A DNA stretch of 64,000 nt from Puniceicoccus vermicola (GCF_014230055.1 NZ_JACHVA010000134.1:1-64000); one strand, 5' to 3'. Positions 44,322 to 52,862 are shown, counted from the first letter of the stretch. Translations and numbers: made by a program. The notes: generated by a model from the letters alone, not told the origin.

Positions 44322-44475
44322 GATAAATTCAGAGAAAAAGCGACAACGTGAGGTTGCGATTAGGAAATATGAGGATGGTGCGAATCACTGTCCATTCCGA
44401 TTCGTCAAAATGAGAATCATTTGCGGCCCGAGCCGTAATTAGGGTGAGTCTAGCAGGGGTGCGAGAGTTGGAAAT

Positions 44476-44506
44476 AAAAAAGAGGCACCCGCTAAGCGGA
44501 TGCCTC
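44476..44506 (-). terminator. Rho-independent terminator after csbD-like gene
   Basis: On the minus strand GAGGCATCCGCTTAGCGGGT then GCCTC forms a stem-loop followed by TTTTTT (44481-44476), placed 30 nt past the CsbD stop. Confidence 0.85.
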
Positions 44507-44535
44507 TCAAAGACTTGTTAAAGTCGCGGAAACGA

Positions 44536-44742
44536 TTAGTTGGTATCGTGCTCGCTGAACCATTCGTCGACTTGCTTTTCAGCTTCGTCGCGGGCCAGTC
44601 CGTATTTTTCCTGAACAGTTCCGATCAGACGCTCTTTTTCGCCGTCGATCTGTTGCAGTTCATCGTCGGTCAGTTTGCCCCATTTTTTTTGGGCACTGCC
44701 TGACATTTGTTTCCATTTTCCTTTTAAAACATCAGTATTCAT
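44536..44742 (-). CDS. CsbD-family stress protein
   Basis: A 68-residue hydrophilic helical protein. The family pattern LKGKWKQMSGSAQKKWGKLT, then DDELQQIDGEKERLIGTVQE and YGLARDEAEKQVDEW, is complete. CsbD proteins are induced by general stress; their biochemical role is unknown. It is the last of a minus-strand run of small envelope/stress genes (46508 to 44536) and is followed by a clear terminator. AAGGAATC upstream of ATG is a good ribosome-binding site. Confidence 0.93.
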   Translation of the reverse strand: MNTDVLKGKWKQMSGSAQKKWGKLTDDELQQIDGEKERLIGTVQEKYGLARDEAEKQVDEWFSEHDTN

Positions 44743-44786
44743 TGTGATTCCTTGGTTGTTTCGTTGATCGCTTTAGAAGCGGGGGC

Positions 44787-45248
44787 TCAGGAAGCCTCTT
44801 CCGCTTCGGCCTTGAGCTCGTCATAGGCCTCTACGAGACTGTCCCATGCTTTCTCAACCCCGTCTTTGGTGGCGTCCCAAGCGTCAGCCGAAGCATCGCC
44901 TGCTTTTTTGAGCTGATCTTCGAAGGCCTCACCTGCGTCTTTAAACTCGGCGACGGTCTCGTCGGATACGTTGTCAGATTCGTTTTCCAATTCGTCAGCT
45001 TTGGCTTCCAACTCATCGTAGCTGTTCTGCATCGCGTCGACGAATTGTTCCTTCTTTTCGACGGTGTAGTCGGCGACGTTATCCCAAGCGTTGGCGATGG
45101 CGTCGCCCGTTTTCTCAGCTGTATCCGAGATGGCGTCCTTGGTATTTTCGTAAGCGTCTTGCGCCTTTTCCTGACTTTTTTCGGTGCAGCCGAAAAGCAG
45201 GGCGCCCGAGAGGGCGAGGAGGAGAATTTTGATCTTATTGTTAATCAT
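44787..45248 (-). CDS. Small helical lipoprotein, LEA/apolipophorin-like
   Basis: A 153-residue lipoprotein: NNKIKILLLALSGALLFGC is a signal peptide ending in a lipobox with the acylated Cys. The mature part is a run of charged amphipathic helices with repeating 11-residue character (AQDAYENTKDAISDTAEKTG, AWDATKDGVEKAWDSLVEAY), like LEA or apolipoprotein-type stress proteins. It may tether or stabilise the envelope. ATG 45248 is chosen because it places the signal peptide at the N-terminus; the frame extends further upstream without signal features. A GGGCATATTTGCCC palindrome (45283-45296) lies just upstream. Confidence 0.82.
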   Translation of the reverse strand: MINNKIKILLLALSGALLFGCTEKSQEKAQDAYENTKDAISDTAEKTGDAIANAWDNVADYTVEKKEQFVDAMQNSYDELEAKADELENESDNVSDETVAEFKDAGEAFEDQLKKAGDASADAWDATKDGVEKAWDSLVEAYDELKAEAEEAS

Positions 45249-45306
45249 AAAATAGATGTGGGTTTTGGTTGGGTGATGCGGAGGGCATATTTGCCCTGAG
45301 ATCACC

Positions 45307-45483
45307 TTACACTTTCGGCGATCCGCCTTTAACGGCTCGTGCGATGAGCGAAATTACGAGGAGGATGAGGAAGATGAAGAAGAGAATCTTGGCGATTCCC
45401 GCTGCGGCACCGGCGACTCCGGAGAATCCGAGACCTCCAGCTACAAGTGCGAGTACGAGAAAAATGAGTGTCCAGCCTAACAT
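45307..45483 (-). CDS. DUF1328 (YtjA-like) small membrane protein
   Basis: A 58-residue protein of two hydrophobic helices: [20 protein letters not shown], then [20 protein letters not shown] and a basic tail ([10 protein letters not shown]). This is the standard length and pattern of the DUF1328/YtjA family, small inner-membrane proteins often induced by stress. It lies in the same direction between the lipoprotein and the YqjK-position gene, consistent with one stress-induced unit. Confidence 0.9.
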   Translation of the reverse strand: MLGWTLIFLVLALVAGGLGFSGVAGAAAGIAKILFFIFLILLVISLIARAVKGGSPKV

Positions 45484-45494
45484 TGGTATGTCCT

Positions 45495-45791
45495 TTATTT
45501 TGAGTTTACTGAGTGGTTATTGTTCTTCCGACCGGAACGTCCGATCAACATGGGAAGAAAAAGTGAAAATACGAAAGAGCCAGCGATGGCCGAGTAGAGG
45601 TTTTTGCGACCGAGATTTCTCCCGGAGCCTTTCAATCGGCTGCCGAAGCTCTTCGCCATCCCGGCGACAGCCGCCAGTCCCATGACTTTTGCTATAAGGG
45701 GCTCGGTGCGCACGACGGTTTCCAAGCGGGCGATGCCGCTCTCTTCCGCCATTTTCAAAATCTTTAGTTCTTGAACGCGGATTCGAGACAT
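45495..45791 (-). CDS. Small membrane protein in YqjK position, unknown
   Basis: A 98-residue protein with a basic N-terminal half ([20 protein letters not shown]) and two weak hydrophobic stretches (about 32-46 and 66-82). I do not recognise the family with certainty. It overlaps the YqjE-like gene by 28 bp, and that gene follows the DUF883/YqjD-like gene, so the order is D-E-then-this, as in the yqjDEK operon of enteric bacteria. Function unknown; co-expression with the envelope-stress genes is the main clue. Confidence 0.65.
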   Translation of the reverse strand: MSRIRVQELKILKMAEESGIARLETVVRTEPLIAKVMGLAAVAGMAKSFGSRLKGSGRNLGRKNLYSAIAGSFVFSLFLPMLIGRSGRKNNNHSVNSK

Positions 45792-46120
45792 TCTTTGTCC
45801 TTTTTGAATTCAGATTTAGTGACGGCGAACGGTGGAAGGCGCCCCGAAGACATTCGGATTGCCAGGAGTACCAGTATCACCACCAGGAGGAAGCAGGAGC
45901 CTGCGACGATCGAGAGGAACCAGATTCGGGAAGGACCCTCGGTGAGAGCGATCCCCAGTGCCAAAAGCGAAGCGAGGCAGAGCTGAGCGAGCACAAAGGC
46001 CACCGCGAAGATGCTTACGACCCTCACCGTCCGCATCTTCACCAGACGAACTTCTTCGAGGAAGATGTCGAGCCGGAGGGATACGAGACGGCTGAAGCTT
46101 TTGAGCAGCTTGGGATTCAT
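45764..46120 (-). CDS. YqjE-like phage-holin-superfamily membrane protein
   Basis: A 118-residue protein with two transmembrane helices (VRVVSIFAVAFVLAQLCLAS, IWFLSIVAGSCFLLVVILVL) between basic ends. The layout, an amphipathic N-terminal helix (LVSLRLDIFLEEVRL), then a helical hairpin and a polar tail, is that of YqjE / Actinobacterial holin superfamily proteins. The family is linked to envelope stress, and holin activity is unlikely. It lies 58 nt downstream of the DUF883 gene, in the same direction. Confidence 0.8.
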   Translation of the reverse strand: MNPKLLKSFSRLVSLRLDIFLEEVRLVKMRTVRVVSIFAVAFVLAQLCLASLLALGIALTEGPSRIWFLSIVAGSCFLLVVILVLLAIRMSSGRLPPFAVTKSEFKKDKECLESAFKN

Positions 46121-46178
46121 AGAAGAATCGGGTTACGGGTGTAGTGGGAGCGCGGTTCTGACGCGCTTCCCCTACAAA

Positions 46179-46508
46179 TTAGTCTCCTTTGCGGAGGATA
46201 AGGCTGAGGACGAATCCGCCGAGAGCTGCGATTCCGATGGACTTCCAAGGGTTTGCACGAACGAGTTCGTCAACACCTTGTGAGTATTCGATCGTTTTGT
46301 CTTTCGCTGCTTCACCGTGTACCTTCAACCTGTCGACTCCTTCGCTCAGAGCGGCGCGGGCGGCTTGAACTTTTTCGTCGATCGCTTCGCCGGAAGCAGT
46401 CTTTGCTTCTTTGGCTAGATCCTGGGCGTCTGCGATTAGTTTTTGAAGGTCATCGACCAGCTGTTCGCGACTTTCAGAGAGTTGTGATTTTGCTGCGGTC
46501 TTACTCAT
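46179..46508 (-). CDS. DUF883 (ElaB/YqjD-like) membrane-anchored protein
   Basis: A 109-residue protein: a long coiled-coil N-terminal region (QLVDDLQKLIADAQDLAKEA through AKDKTIEYSQGVDELVRANP) and a single C-terminal helix (WKSIGIAALGGFVLSLILRK) with the ANPWKSIGIAA motif diagnostic of the ElaB/YqjD/DUF883 family. E. coli YqjD anchors to the inner membrane and binds ribosomes in stationary phase. It opens the minus-strand stress run and is divergent from the DUF502 gene. Confidence 0.92.
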   Translation of the reverse strand: MSKTAAKSQLSESREQLVDDLQKLIADAQDLAKEAKTASGEAIDEKVQAARAALSEGVDRLKVHGEAAKDKTIEYSQGVDELVRANPWKSIGIAALGGFVLSLILRKGD

Positions 46509-46661
46509 AGTTGTATTGGTTTGAGAATTTTACCTTCGTAGGTTTTTCGTAACTGTTTAAATCGTAGCATGGGTTAATTGTATCCCAAGAATCAAGCCCT
46601 CCTACTTTCGAATGACGAAGGTTCGCTTTACCAAAGTCTAGTAATTAGAAGGATCTAGCTC

Positions 46662-47339
46662 ATGAGTTTTGAGGGAGGATCGAAGTTGTTTAGAAATGCG
46701 GTTGTGACTGCAGGGAAAGGCGTAGGGACGCTACTGCCCCTGCTGGTTACCCTGTATGTCGTTTTTCTTCTCGGCTCGCTGCTTGAGAGCTATTTCGGAG
46801 GTGTATTGAGGTCGGTCATGGCAGATGACGCTTATATACCAGGTCTTGGATTCCTGTTTGGCCTCTTTTTCCTGATTTTTCTGGGTTTTTTGATTCAGAT
46901 CACGCTACTCCAATCCTTCCTTCAGTTCTTCGAAGGACTCATTACGAGAGTGCCCTTGCTGAAGTCGGTGTATGGTTCAATTCGGGACTTTACGGAGTAT
47001 TTTCAATCCCGTTCCAAATCGAAGTCGAGTAGTGTTGTGCTTTTTCAGCCGGTAGAGTCTGAGCCTGCTCGCTTGGTGGGATTCCGGATGAGTGAAAACG
47101 TTGACTCGCACATCCACTCCGGTGACGAGGGAGAATGGTGCTCAGTCTACTTGCCAATGAGTTACCAAGTGGGAGGTTTTACGGTCATCGTTCCCGCAAG
47201 CCGCTTAATTGAACTCGATTGGTCTTTTGAGGAAGCGATGCGATATGTCATTACGGCGGGGGTGAAGAGTCCAAAGAGGGAAAAACCTCAGGATGTGACC
47301 CCAGTTGCGAAAGCCGAAGAGCCAGAGGCGATTCACTGA
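46662..47339 (+). CDS. DUF502 membrane protein
   Basis: A 225-residue inner-membrane protein. Helices at about 20-40 (TLLPLLVTLYVVFLLGSLLE) and 62-82 (LGFLFGLFFLIFLGFLIQI) bracket a short loop. The family signature RVPLLKSVYGSIRDFTEYF follows, then a soluble beta-rich tail (VLFQPVESEPARLVGFRMSE, GGFTVIVPASRLIELDWSFE). DUF502 proteins are widespread and functionally uncharacterised; plant homologues are the COV family. ATG 46662 lies beyond the divergent DUF883 promoter region. Nothing odd in length. Confidence 0.9.
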   Translation: MSFEGGSKLFRNAVVTAGKGVGTLLPLLVTLYVVFLLGSLLESYFGGVLRSVMADDAYIPGLGFLFGLFFLIFLGFLIQITLLQSFLQFFEGLITRVPLLKSVYGSIRDFTEYFQSRSKSKSSSVVLFQPVESEPARLVGFRMSENVDSHIHSGDEGEWCSVYLPMSYQVGGFTVIVPASRLIELDWSFEEAMRYVITAGVKSPKREKPQDVTPVAKAEEPEAIH

Positions 47340-47525
47340 TATTCTTGGAAGGGAACGGCTTGCTGAACCTTGTTCTGGGCGACTGTTCTCGATGTTGAAA
47401 AGTACTGTGCCGCGGTCTTCGCGTGGGCTGTCAATTACGCGGGAAGAGGATCGATCCGCCTTTTTTTTGGATGGACCCCACAAGTTTCCTTCGATTTAGA
47501 AAGTAGTATATCATTACTGAACTGA

Positions 47526-48170
47526 ATGGGGAAAACCAACGATATTTCGATCGGCATCATTGACGATCATCCTGCTGCTGTTTTCGGTCTTTCTGCCTTT
47601 TTTGAGGCCGGTAGAGGCCTGAAGGTTAATTGGACGGTTTCGGAAATTGCCAATTTGGATGTAAAGTTGGAGGAGAAGCCCGTGGACGTTCTGATTGCCG
47701 ATTTCAAGATTGGGGAGAGTCGTATTCTCCATTGGATCCCCAAGGAGTCCGGGCCGAAGGTGGTGATCTACTCGGGGTTTTACCTCGAAGAGAATGTGCG
47801 GAACGCATTTGGGGCCGGAGTAATGGCTTGGATTCGCAAATCCGATCCTCTGGCGGATTTGGAGCGTGCGGTCCGGAATGCGGCAGAAGGCCGTAAGACG
47901 ATTCACGCGACCGACGAACAGTTTTTCAAACGAGACCGATTTGTTGATATCTCTGATCGTGAGCGCGAAGTGCTGCAGCATATTTATCAGGGGCGATCAA
48001 ACGAAGAGATCGCTAGCCTTCTCAAGATGCAGGTGACGACGGTCAAAACCCACGTTTCGCATTTATTTAACAAACTGGACGCCTCAAGTCGGAACGAGGC
48101 AGTTCATAATGCGATTGCCAGAGGCCTGCTCTCGACCCCCGACTCGACTCCTCCTTCGGCGACCTCGTAA
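47526..48170 (+). CDS. NarL/FixJ-type response regulator (LuxR HTH)
   Basis: A 214-residue response regulator. The receiver has the acidic pair in IGIIDDHPAAVFGL, a phospho-acceptor Asp in VDVLIADFKIGES and Lys in AWIRKSDPLADLERAV; the C-terminal HTH is DISDREREVLQHIYQGRSNE, then EIASLLKMQVTTVKTHVSHL. No kinase gene is adjacent, so it is an orphan; the soluble kinase at 43110 or the 7TMR-DISM kinase at 20151 are candidate partners. The position next to stress genes suggests, but does not prove, their regulation. Confidence 0.92.
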   Translation: MGKTNDISIGIIDDHPAAVFGLSAFFEAGRGLKVNWTVSEIANLDVKLEEKPVDVLIADFKIGESRILHWIPKESGPKVVIYSGFYLEENVRNAFGAGVMAWIRKSDPLADLERAVRNAAEGRKTIHATDEQFFKRDRFVDISDREREVLQHIYQGRSNEEIASLLKMQVTTVKTHVSHLFNKLDASSRNEAVHNAIARGLLSTPDSTPPSATS

Positions 48171-48258
48171 GCTTGGATTTGCGAAGGATTGGTGGCTCTA
48201 CTCCGGTGGGTGCGGCCGCTCTATTGTATTCGCTTGTGGGGCAAGGTTACTCGGATTC

Positions 48259-48957
48259 CTACGGTTCATCGTCTTCGGACGATTTTTTCAAAGCCGCTCG
48301 GGTCTTGGTCGTCACCCTGGCGCTGACAAAGATAAAGACTCCGATCCCAACCCCGAAGAGGATCCACTGCCAGATTCCCAGCTCGCCATCCCCGAATGCG
48401 GATCGTGCGAGAGATCCCGCATAGACCATCAGGATGGCACCGGGCACCATGCCGATGACGCTCGCGATGGTGAAAGGAATCGTCTTGAGAGAGAGGGTTC
48501 CAAAGAAAAAATTGGCGAGTGTGAACTGCAGGAATGGCGTCATCCGCAAAAGGGCAACGATGGTTACGCCGTCATCCTTGACCGAGGATTGAATCGCCTG
48601 AAACCAACGGTTTTGTGCGAAGGAGAGGTGCTGAATGCGATTCCATATCTGGCCTCCTAGTAGGAAGCCGATCAGAGAGCCCGCTGCGAGAACGCCCAAG
48701 GCTAAGCCAAAGCCAATGGGGAAACCGAAGAGGAGCCCCGCGGAAAAGATAATGGGGGAAATCGGACAGAAAACGACGGAGAGAACCGTTCCGATCAGGA
48801 AATACCAAAGCATGCCCCAACGCCCCGAATCGGATATCCATTCCTGGACGTCCTCACGGACTTCTCCAAGAGGGAGTTGGTAGAGGAGGATGATCAGCCC
48901 GGCAATCGCCAGAATGATGATGCCGTATACGATCGTTTTCTTTGCGCTGATCTTCAT
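48259..48957 (-). CDS. VTT-domain (TVP38/TMEM64, DedA-related) membrane protein
   Basis: A 232-residue polytopic membrane protein. It contains the VTT (SNARE-associated) signature: FCPISPIIFSAGLLFGFPIG, GVLAAGSLIGFLLGGQIWNR, VALLRMTPFLQFTLANFFFG and a C-terminal PGAILMVYAGSLARSAFG. Members of this superfamily are phospholipid scramblases or lipid transporters. I start at ATG 48957 (KISAKKTIVYGIIIL); the frame continues upstream to 49128 but that part has no family features. It is convergent with the response-regulator gene and divergent from the cardiolipin-synthase-like gene, a sensible lipid pairing. Confidence 0.85.
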   Translation of the reverse strand: MKISAKKTIVYGIIILAIAGLIILLYQLPLGEVREDVQEWISDSGRWGMLWYFLIGTVLSVVFCPISPIIFSAGLLFGFPIGFGLALGVLAAGSLIGFLLGGQIWNRIQHLSFAQNRWFQAIQSSVKDDGVTIVALLRMTPFLQFTLANFFFGTLSLKTIPFTIASVIGMVPGAILMVYAGSLARSAFGDGELGIWQWILFGVGIGVFIFVSARVTTKTRAALKKSSEDDEP

Positions 48958-49196
48958 GGGAAAAGGCAACCGCTCCATCGGGAGCGATCGGCGTTCGTCG
49001 AGAGAGAGAGTTTCACCTCCCGAACGGATGGGCGTCAATGATGGGAAACCGATGGTCTTGTGTAAAGAGATCGTCCTAAAGTCGGATAATGATCTACCCC
49101 AAAACGGCCCTGAAGACCGATTTGCCACTTGGGTTATCAGTCTTTTCGGACTCGAATAGAAACGGTTGCGATCAACTCACTGAAACTTTTATTGCT

Positions 49197-50384
49197 ATGA
49201 CTCAAGCTGAACCGACACATTCATCTTCGGATGGGATAGCCAATCATCGCTGTTATCTGGAGAAGCTCCTCGGGATTCCTTCCACCGAGGGAAACGATCT
49301 AACATTTTTGCGGAATGGCTGCGAGATCTTTCCGGCGATGCTGCAGGATATTGAGGAGGCGAAGCATAGTATCGAGTTTTTGACTTTCGTTTATTGGAAG
49401 GGAGATATCGCTACGGAGTTTGCCACCACCTTGGGTAAGAAGGCCAAACAGGGACTGGTTGTTCGAGTGCTTTTGGATTCCTTTGGAGCCTCTTCAATGG
49501 ACGACGGATTAGTGGAGACGATGATCGAAGAGGGGGTGGATGTCCGGTGGTTTCGGCCCTTTTCTTCGATGAAAATTTGGCGCTACGATAACCGTACGCA
49601 CCGCAAGGTTCTGGTTTGCGACAATCGGGTGGCCTACACCGGAGGAGTGGGGATTGCCAAGGAGTGGGAGGGGAATGCCCGTAACCCGGACGAATGGCGC
49701 GAAACCCATGTCCGTGTCGAAGGCCCGGCCGTGGATGGACTCATCGGTTCCTTTTGGGATAACTGGATCGAAGCGGCTCCTGGAGATTTTCCGAAATTCG
49801 ATACGAATGGAGACGATCAACCGCAGAAAGGTGAGGATCAGATTCTTGTTCTACGCTCGATCTCACGGGATACGGGGAGCGATGTCGCCAACATGATGCG
49901 GGGAATCATTGGGCAGGCGCGAAAAACTCTCTGGATCGCGACGCCGTACTTCGTCATCGACGAGCCGATGGTGGATCTGCTCTGTGAAAAGGCGAAGGAA
50001 GGGGTTGAAGTGAAGATCCTTCTTCCCGGGCCGCATTTGGATCGCCGCTTCGAGTGGTATGCCGCCGCTAAGACCTTTGAGAGCCTTCTCGAAGGTGGGG
50101 TGGAAATCCACCGCTATGATCAGACGATGATGCACCAGAAGTTGATGCTGGTCGACGGGGAGACCAGCATTATTGGTTCGGCGAACTTTAATCAGCGCTC
50201 GCAGCGACGAGATGCCGAAATCGTTATCGCAGTATTTTCGAAGTCGCGACACGAGGAACTAAAGGGACATTTTGAAGAGGATCTGAAGCACGCCCATCAG
50301 GAAAATGAGGGGAGCTGGGCGCATCGACCTTGGTGGAAGCGAATCACGGAACGATTCGTGCGCGCGTTTAAGAGTCAGCTATAG
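49197..50384 (+). CDS. Phospholipase D-type cardiolipin synthase (ClsB-like, no membrane helices)
   Basis: A 395-residue PLD-superfamily enzyme with two HKD motifs: THRKVLVCDNRVAYTGGVG (His near residue 135) and MHQKLMLVDGETSIIGSANF in the C-terminal half. Such enzymes join phosphatidylglycerol molecules, or PG and PE, to make cardiolipin. The N-terminus lacks the two membrane helices of ClsA, so ClsB/ClsC-type topology is likely. ATG 49197 (TQAEPTHSSSDG) is preferred; an upstream frame from 49089 overlaps the divergent VTT gene's leader. Confidence 0.9.
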   Translation: MTQAEPTHSSSDGIANHRCYLEKLLGIPSTEGNDLTFLRNGCEIFPAMLQDIEEAKHSIEFLTFVYWKGDIATEFATTLGKKAKQGLVVRVLLDSFGASSMDDGLVETMIEEGVDVRWFRPFSSMKIWRYDNRTHRKVLVCDNRVAYTGGVGIAKEWEGNARNPDEWRETHVRVEGPAVDGLIGSFWDNWIEAAPGDFPKFDTNGDDQPQKGEDQILVLRSISRDTGSDVANMMRGIIGQARKTLWIATPYFVIDEPMVDLLCEKAKEGVEVKILLPGPHLDRRFEWYAAAKTFESLLEGGVEIHRYDQTMMHQKLMLVDGETSIIGSANFNQRSQRRDAEIVIAVFSKSRHEELKGHFEEDLKHAHQENEGSWAHRPWWKRITERFVRAFKSQL

Positions 50385-50510
50385 ATTGGTTTTTACCCGT
50401 GGGAGGGTTATTCGCACTTAGCGGGACGCTTGTCACGTAATGGTTTGAGCGGAACAGGTTGGAGAGGATTTCTCCTTGGGCCTGTAGGATGCATTTCCAA
50501 TCCTGCGCAC

Positions 50511-50756
50511 GCGGGCTAAAGCACCGCGCTCCCAAAGAGAACACCGAGGAGCGCGGTGCTTTCGCCCGCGAATTCTTCGTTAGTCTTTCGTTTTGAATTG
50601 GCTTTGCTTTCGAGGAAATCCGGCGATTGTGCCTTTCGCGACGGATTAGAGCGGATCGCAATGAACAGTGGGCGAGTAGGTCGGACCTTGCTCATGGGAT
50701 GGAAGTCGGCCTAACGCTCTCCTAACAGCTGGTCGCGGGCGAAAGCACTGCGCTCC
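50511..50756. repeat. REP-like inverted repeat plus dispersed half-copy
   Basis: A near-perfect inverted repeat has arms 50511-50532 (GCGGGCTAAAGCACCGCGCT then CC) and 50548-50569 with a 15-nt loop. A further half-copy, GCGGGCGAAAGCACTGCGCT then CC, is at 50735-50756. The rest of 50385-50797 shows no gene. This is typical of REP/BIME-like elements, placed here between the 3' ends of the cardiolipin-synthase-like gene and rsmA. Confidence 0.75.
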
Positions 50757-50797
50757 TTTCCGTCGGCCGTGCGACCACAGAGGGCAATTGGGTTAGC

Positions 50798-51619
50798 CTA
50801 TCCCTCCAGTAGTTTCCACCAGAGTTTCGGTGGTATCTCTTCGGCGCGGGCGGTGGGGGCTAGGTTGTTTTGGGTCAATGCTTCGGTCCAGCGCTCAGCT
50901 TCCTCTGCCTCGAGCCATTGCTTCATTCCCTGGCGGATCATTTTGCGGCGTTGACCGAAGAACTGGCGGAGGAGAGTAACGGCTGCGCCAGAAAGCAGCC
51001 GCGGGCATTCCTGTCGAACCCAAGTCCCGAATCGGGATTCGATGGTCGGCTGGGGATGGAAGGCGGAGCGGGGAACGTTGAAGCTCGTTTGAAACTCGTA
51101 GGCGAGGGTCATCCGGATCGCGGTGGGGCCGTAGGTCTTTTCGCCGGGGCGGGCCATGGTGCGATCCATGCCTTCTTTCTGTAGAATGAGGGCTACGAAA
51201 TCCGGGAGACTTCGTTCCGGCTTGAGAAGACTGTCCAGCCAGGGAGAGGTGATGGCGAAGGGGAGATTGGAGAGCAGGGCAAAAGAGGAATTGGTTTCCG
51301 GAAAATCTCCGAGGGGTTGGGAGACTGCGTCGGCCTCGAGGAGATGGAAGGGACGGTCGGAGAATTTTTCAGAAAGGTAGCGGCAGAGGCGGGCGTCGAC
51401 TTCCACGGCCCAGACTTCGTGCCCTCGGTCAAGAGTTGCCTCGGTCAGGGCACCGATGCCCGGCCCAACTTCGACGACTGGGAGTTCTGAAGGGAGGGAT
51501 TCGACGGCTTTGCGGATCCAGTTTCCGTCGCAGAGAAAATTTTGTCCGAGGCGTTTTTCCGGGCGGATCTCGAGCTCATCCAGGATCGCCCGAACTCGGC
51601 TGGGGGAGTCGGCACTCAT
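50798..51619 (-). CDS. rsmA: 16S rRNA (adenine(1518)-N(6)/adenine(1519)-N(6))-dimethyltransferase
   Basis: A 273-residue SAM-dependent methyltransferase that dimethylates two adjacent adenines in helix 45 of 16S rRNA. Motifs: RLGQNFLCDGNWIRKAVESL at the start, VVEVGPGIGALTEATLDRGH (SAM motif I), AVEVDARLCRYL, and the catalytic NLPF in LLSNLPFAITSPWL (usual NLPY). The C-terminal domain is shorter and more divergent than in E. coli KsgA. It shares an upstream neighbourhood with trpC, separated by the tandem repeat. Confidence 0.93.
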   Translation of the reverse strand: MSADSPSRVRAILDELEIRPEKRLGQNFLCDGNWIRKAVESLPSELPVVEVGPGIGALTEATLDRGHEVWAVEVDARLCRYLSEKFSDRPFHLLEADAVSQPLGDFPETNSSFALLSNLPFAITSPWLDSLLKPERSLPDFVALILQKEGMDRTMARPGEKTYGPTAIRMTLAYEFQTSFNVPRSAFHPQPTIESRFGTWVRQECPRLLSGAAVTLLRQFFGQRRKMIRQGMKQWLEAEEAERWTEALTQNNLAPTARAEEIPPKLWWKLLEG

Positions 51620-51696
51620 CGCTGGGAGAGGATGCGACTTGTCCTCGTGAAGAGGGTCTCGAGTGGAGCGCGGAATTCATTCGGGAACCGCGGATT

Positions 51697-51970
51697 GTGG
51701 GTGGGTTGCTTTAGCGCCCACCAGCGAATGAGGGAAGCGTGGCCGCTTTGCGGAAGGCTTTCCGAGAACAACGGTTTTCCGTTGCGGTGTGTGCGTGGGC
51801 AAGGCTGAAGCCGTGCCCCACTGTGGGTGGGTTGCTTTAGCGCCCACCAGCGAATGAGGGAAGCGGTGCCGCTTTGCGGAAGGCTTTCCGAGAACAACAG
51901 TTGTCCGTTGCGGAGTGTGCGTGGGCAAGGCTGAAGCCATGCCCCACTGTGGGTGGGTTGCTTCAGCGCC
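51697..51970. repeat. 126-bp tandem repeat, two full units and a partial third
   Basis: Units begin at 51697, 51823 and 51949, each with GTGGGTGGGTTGCTTTAGCG (the third reads TTGCTTCAGCG and ends early). The period is exactly 126 bp. On the minus strand the repeat stays open as a 42-residue unit (ALKQPTHSGA, then LQPCPRT, FSESLPQSG, ASLIRWW) within 51616-52074, but no start signal or family match supports a protein. Each unit also contains hairpin-forming GTGGG/CGCCCAC pairs. The remainder of 51620-52070 holds no recognisable gene. Confidence 0.9.
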
Positions 51971-52070
51971 CGGCTCCCGCACTTCAGCCCGCCGCAGAGT
52001 GAGCGAATCTTGGGATAGCGAAGTAGCGACATCCGACTCTCAACGTTCAACCGCGTCACGGCCCACCGAT

Positions 52071-52862
52071 TCACGCCTCTTTAAATTCACGAATGAGGGC
52101 AGCGGGATCTTCGGCGCGGACCAAGCCTTCGCCGACGAGGATGGCATCGGCCCCAGCTTCGCGGGCGCGGCCGGCGTCTTCTCCGGTGAAGATGCCGGAC
52201 TCGCTGACGGTGACAATGTCGTCGGGGATTTGCGGGATGAGCGCTTCGGAGAGGGCCAGATCGGTGACGAAGCGGGAGAGGTCGCGGTTGTTGACGCCGA
52301 CAATGCGGGGATCCAGAGATAGGGCCGTTTCCAGCTCTTCTTCAGAATGGATCTCGTAAAGGCTGTCCAGCCCGGCGAGGTCTGCGGCTTCCCGAAGACG
52401 TTTCAGCTCATCGATCGAAAGGGCGCGGACGATGAGGAGGATGGCGGAGGCGCCAGCTTCCGCGGCTTCCAGAACCTGGATCGGATCGACCATGAAGTCT
52501 TTGCGGAGGCAGGGAGTTGGGCGGCCCCGGTCGCGGAGAAAATCGGTGACATCCCAGAGGTCGCGAAGGCTTCCGCCAAAATATTTCTCATCGGTGAGGA
52601 TGGAGAGGCCGTCGGCTTCGCCATTAATGTAGTGCCGGGCCTGTTCCACCGCATCGAGTCCGGCCGAAATGTCCCCGGCGGAGGGAGAGCGGCGTTTGAT
52701 TTCAGCAATGACGGCGATCTCTTCACTGTCGCGGAGAGCACGGCTAAGCCGTCCGGTGTCACCTGCGGCAAAACGGGACAATTCTTCCTCGCGCACCGGA
52801 CGAACCCGGTCGCGAATCTCGATGCGCTTGTGCGCCATAATCTCTGTAAGCTTATCGGACAT
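52071..52862 (-). CDS. trpC: Indole-3-glycerol-phosphate synthase
   Basis: A 263-residue TIM-barrel enzyme of tryptophan synthesis converting CdRP to indole-3-glycerol phosphate. Signatures: IAVIAEIKRRSPSAGDI (catalytic Lys, phosphate contact), LSILTDEKYFGGSL, PCLRKDFMVDPIQVLEA, and IVGVNNRDLSRF followed by TVSESGI. Length is standard, there is no fusion to TrpF, and no other trp gene is visible, so the pathway genes are scattered in this genome. ATG 52862 has a leader of about 20 aa before the barrel, as usual. Confidence 0.95.
   Translation of the reverse strand: MSDKLTEIMAHKRIEIRDRVRPVREEELSRFAAGDTGRLSRALRDSEEIAVIAEIKRRSPSAGDISAGLDAVEQARHYINGEADGLSILTDEKYFGGSLRDLWDVTDFLRDRGRPTPCLRKDFMVDPIQVLEAAEAGASAILLIVRALSIDELKRLREAADLAGLDSLYEIHSEEELETALSLDPRIVGVNNRDLSRFVTDLALSEALIPQIPDDIVTVSESGIFTGEDAGRAREAGADAILVGEGLVRAEDPAALIREFKEA

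Noticed and set aside
51697-51970. Tandem repeat as a CRISPR array
   Set aside because: Units are 126 bp and contiguous without unique spacers, and no cas gene is near.
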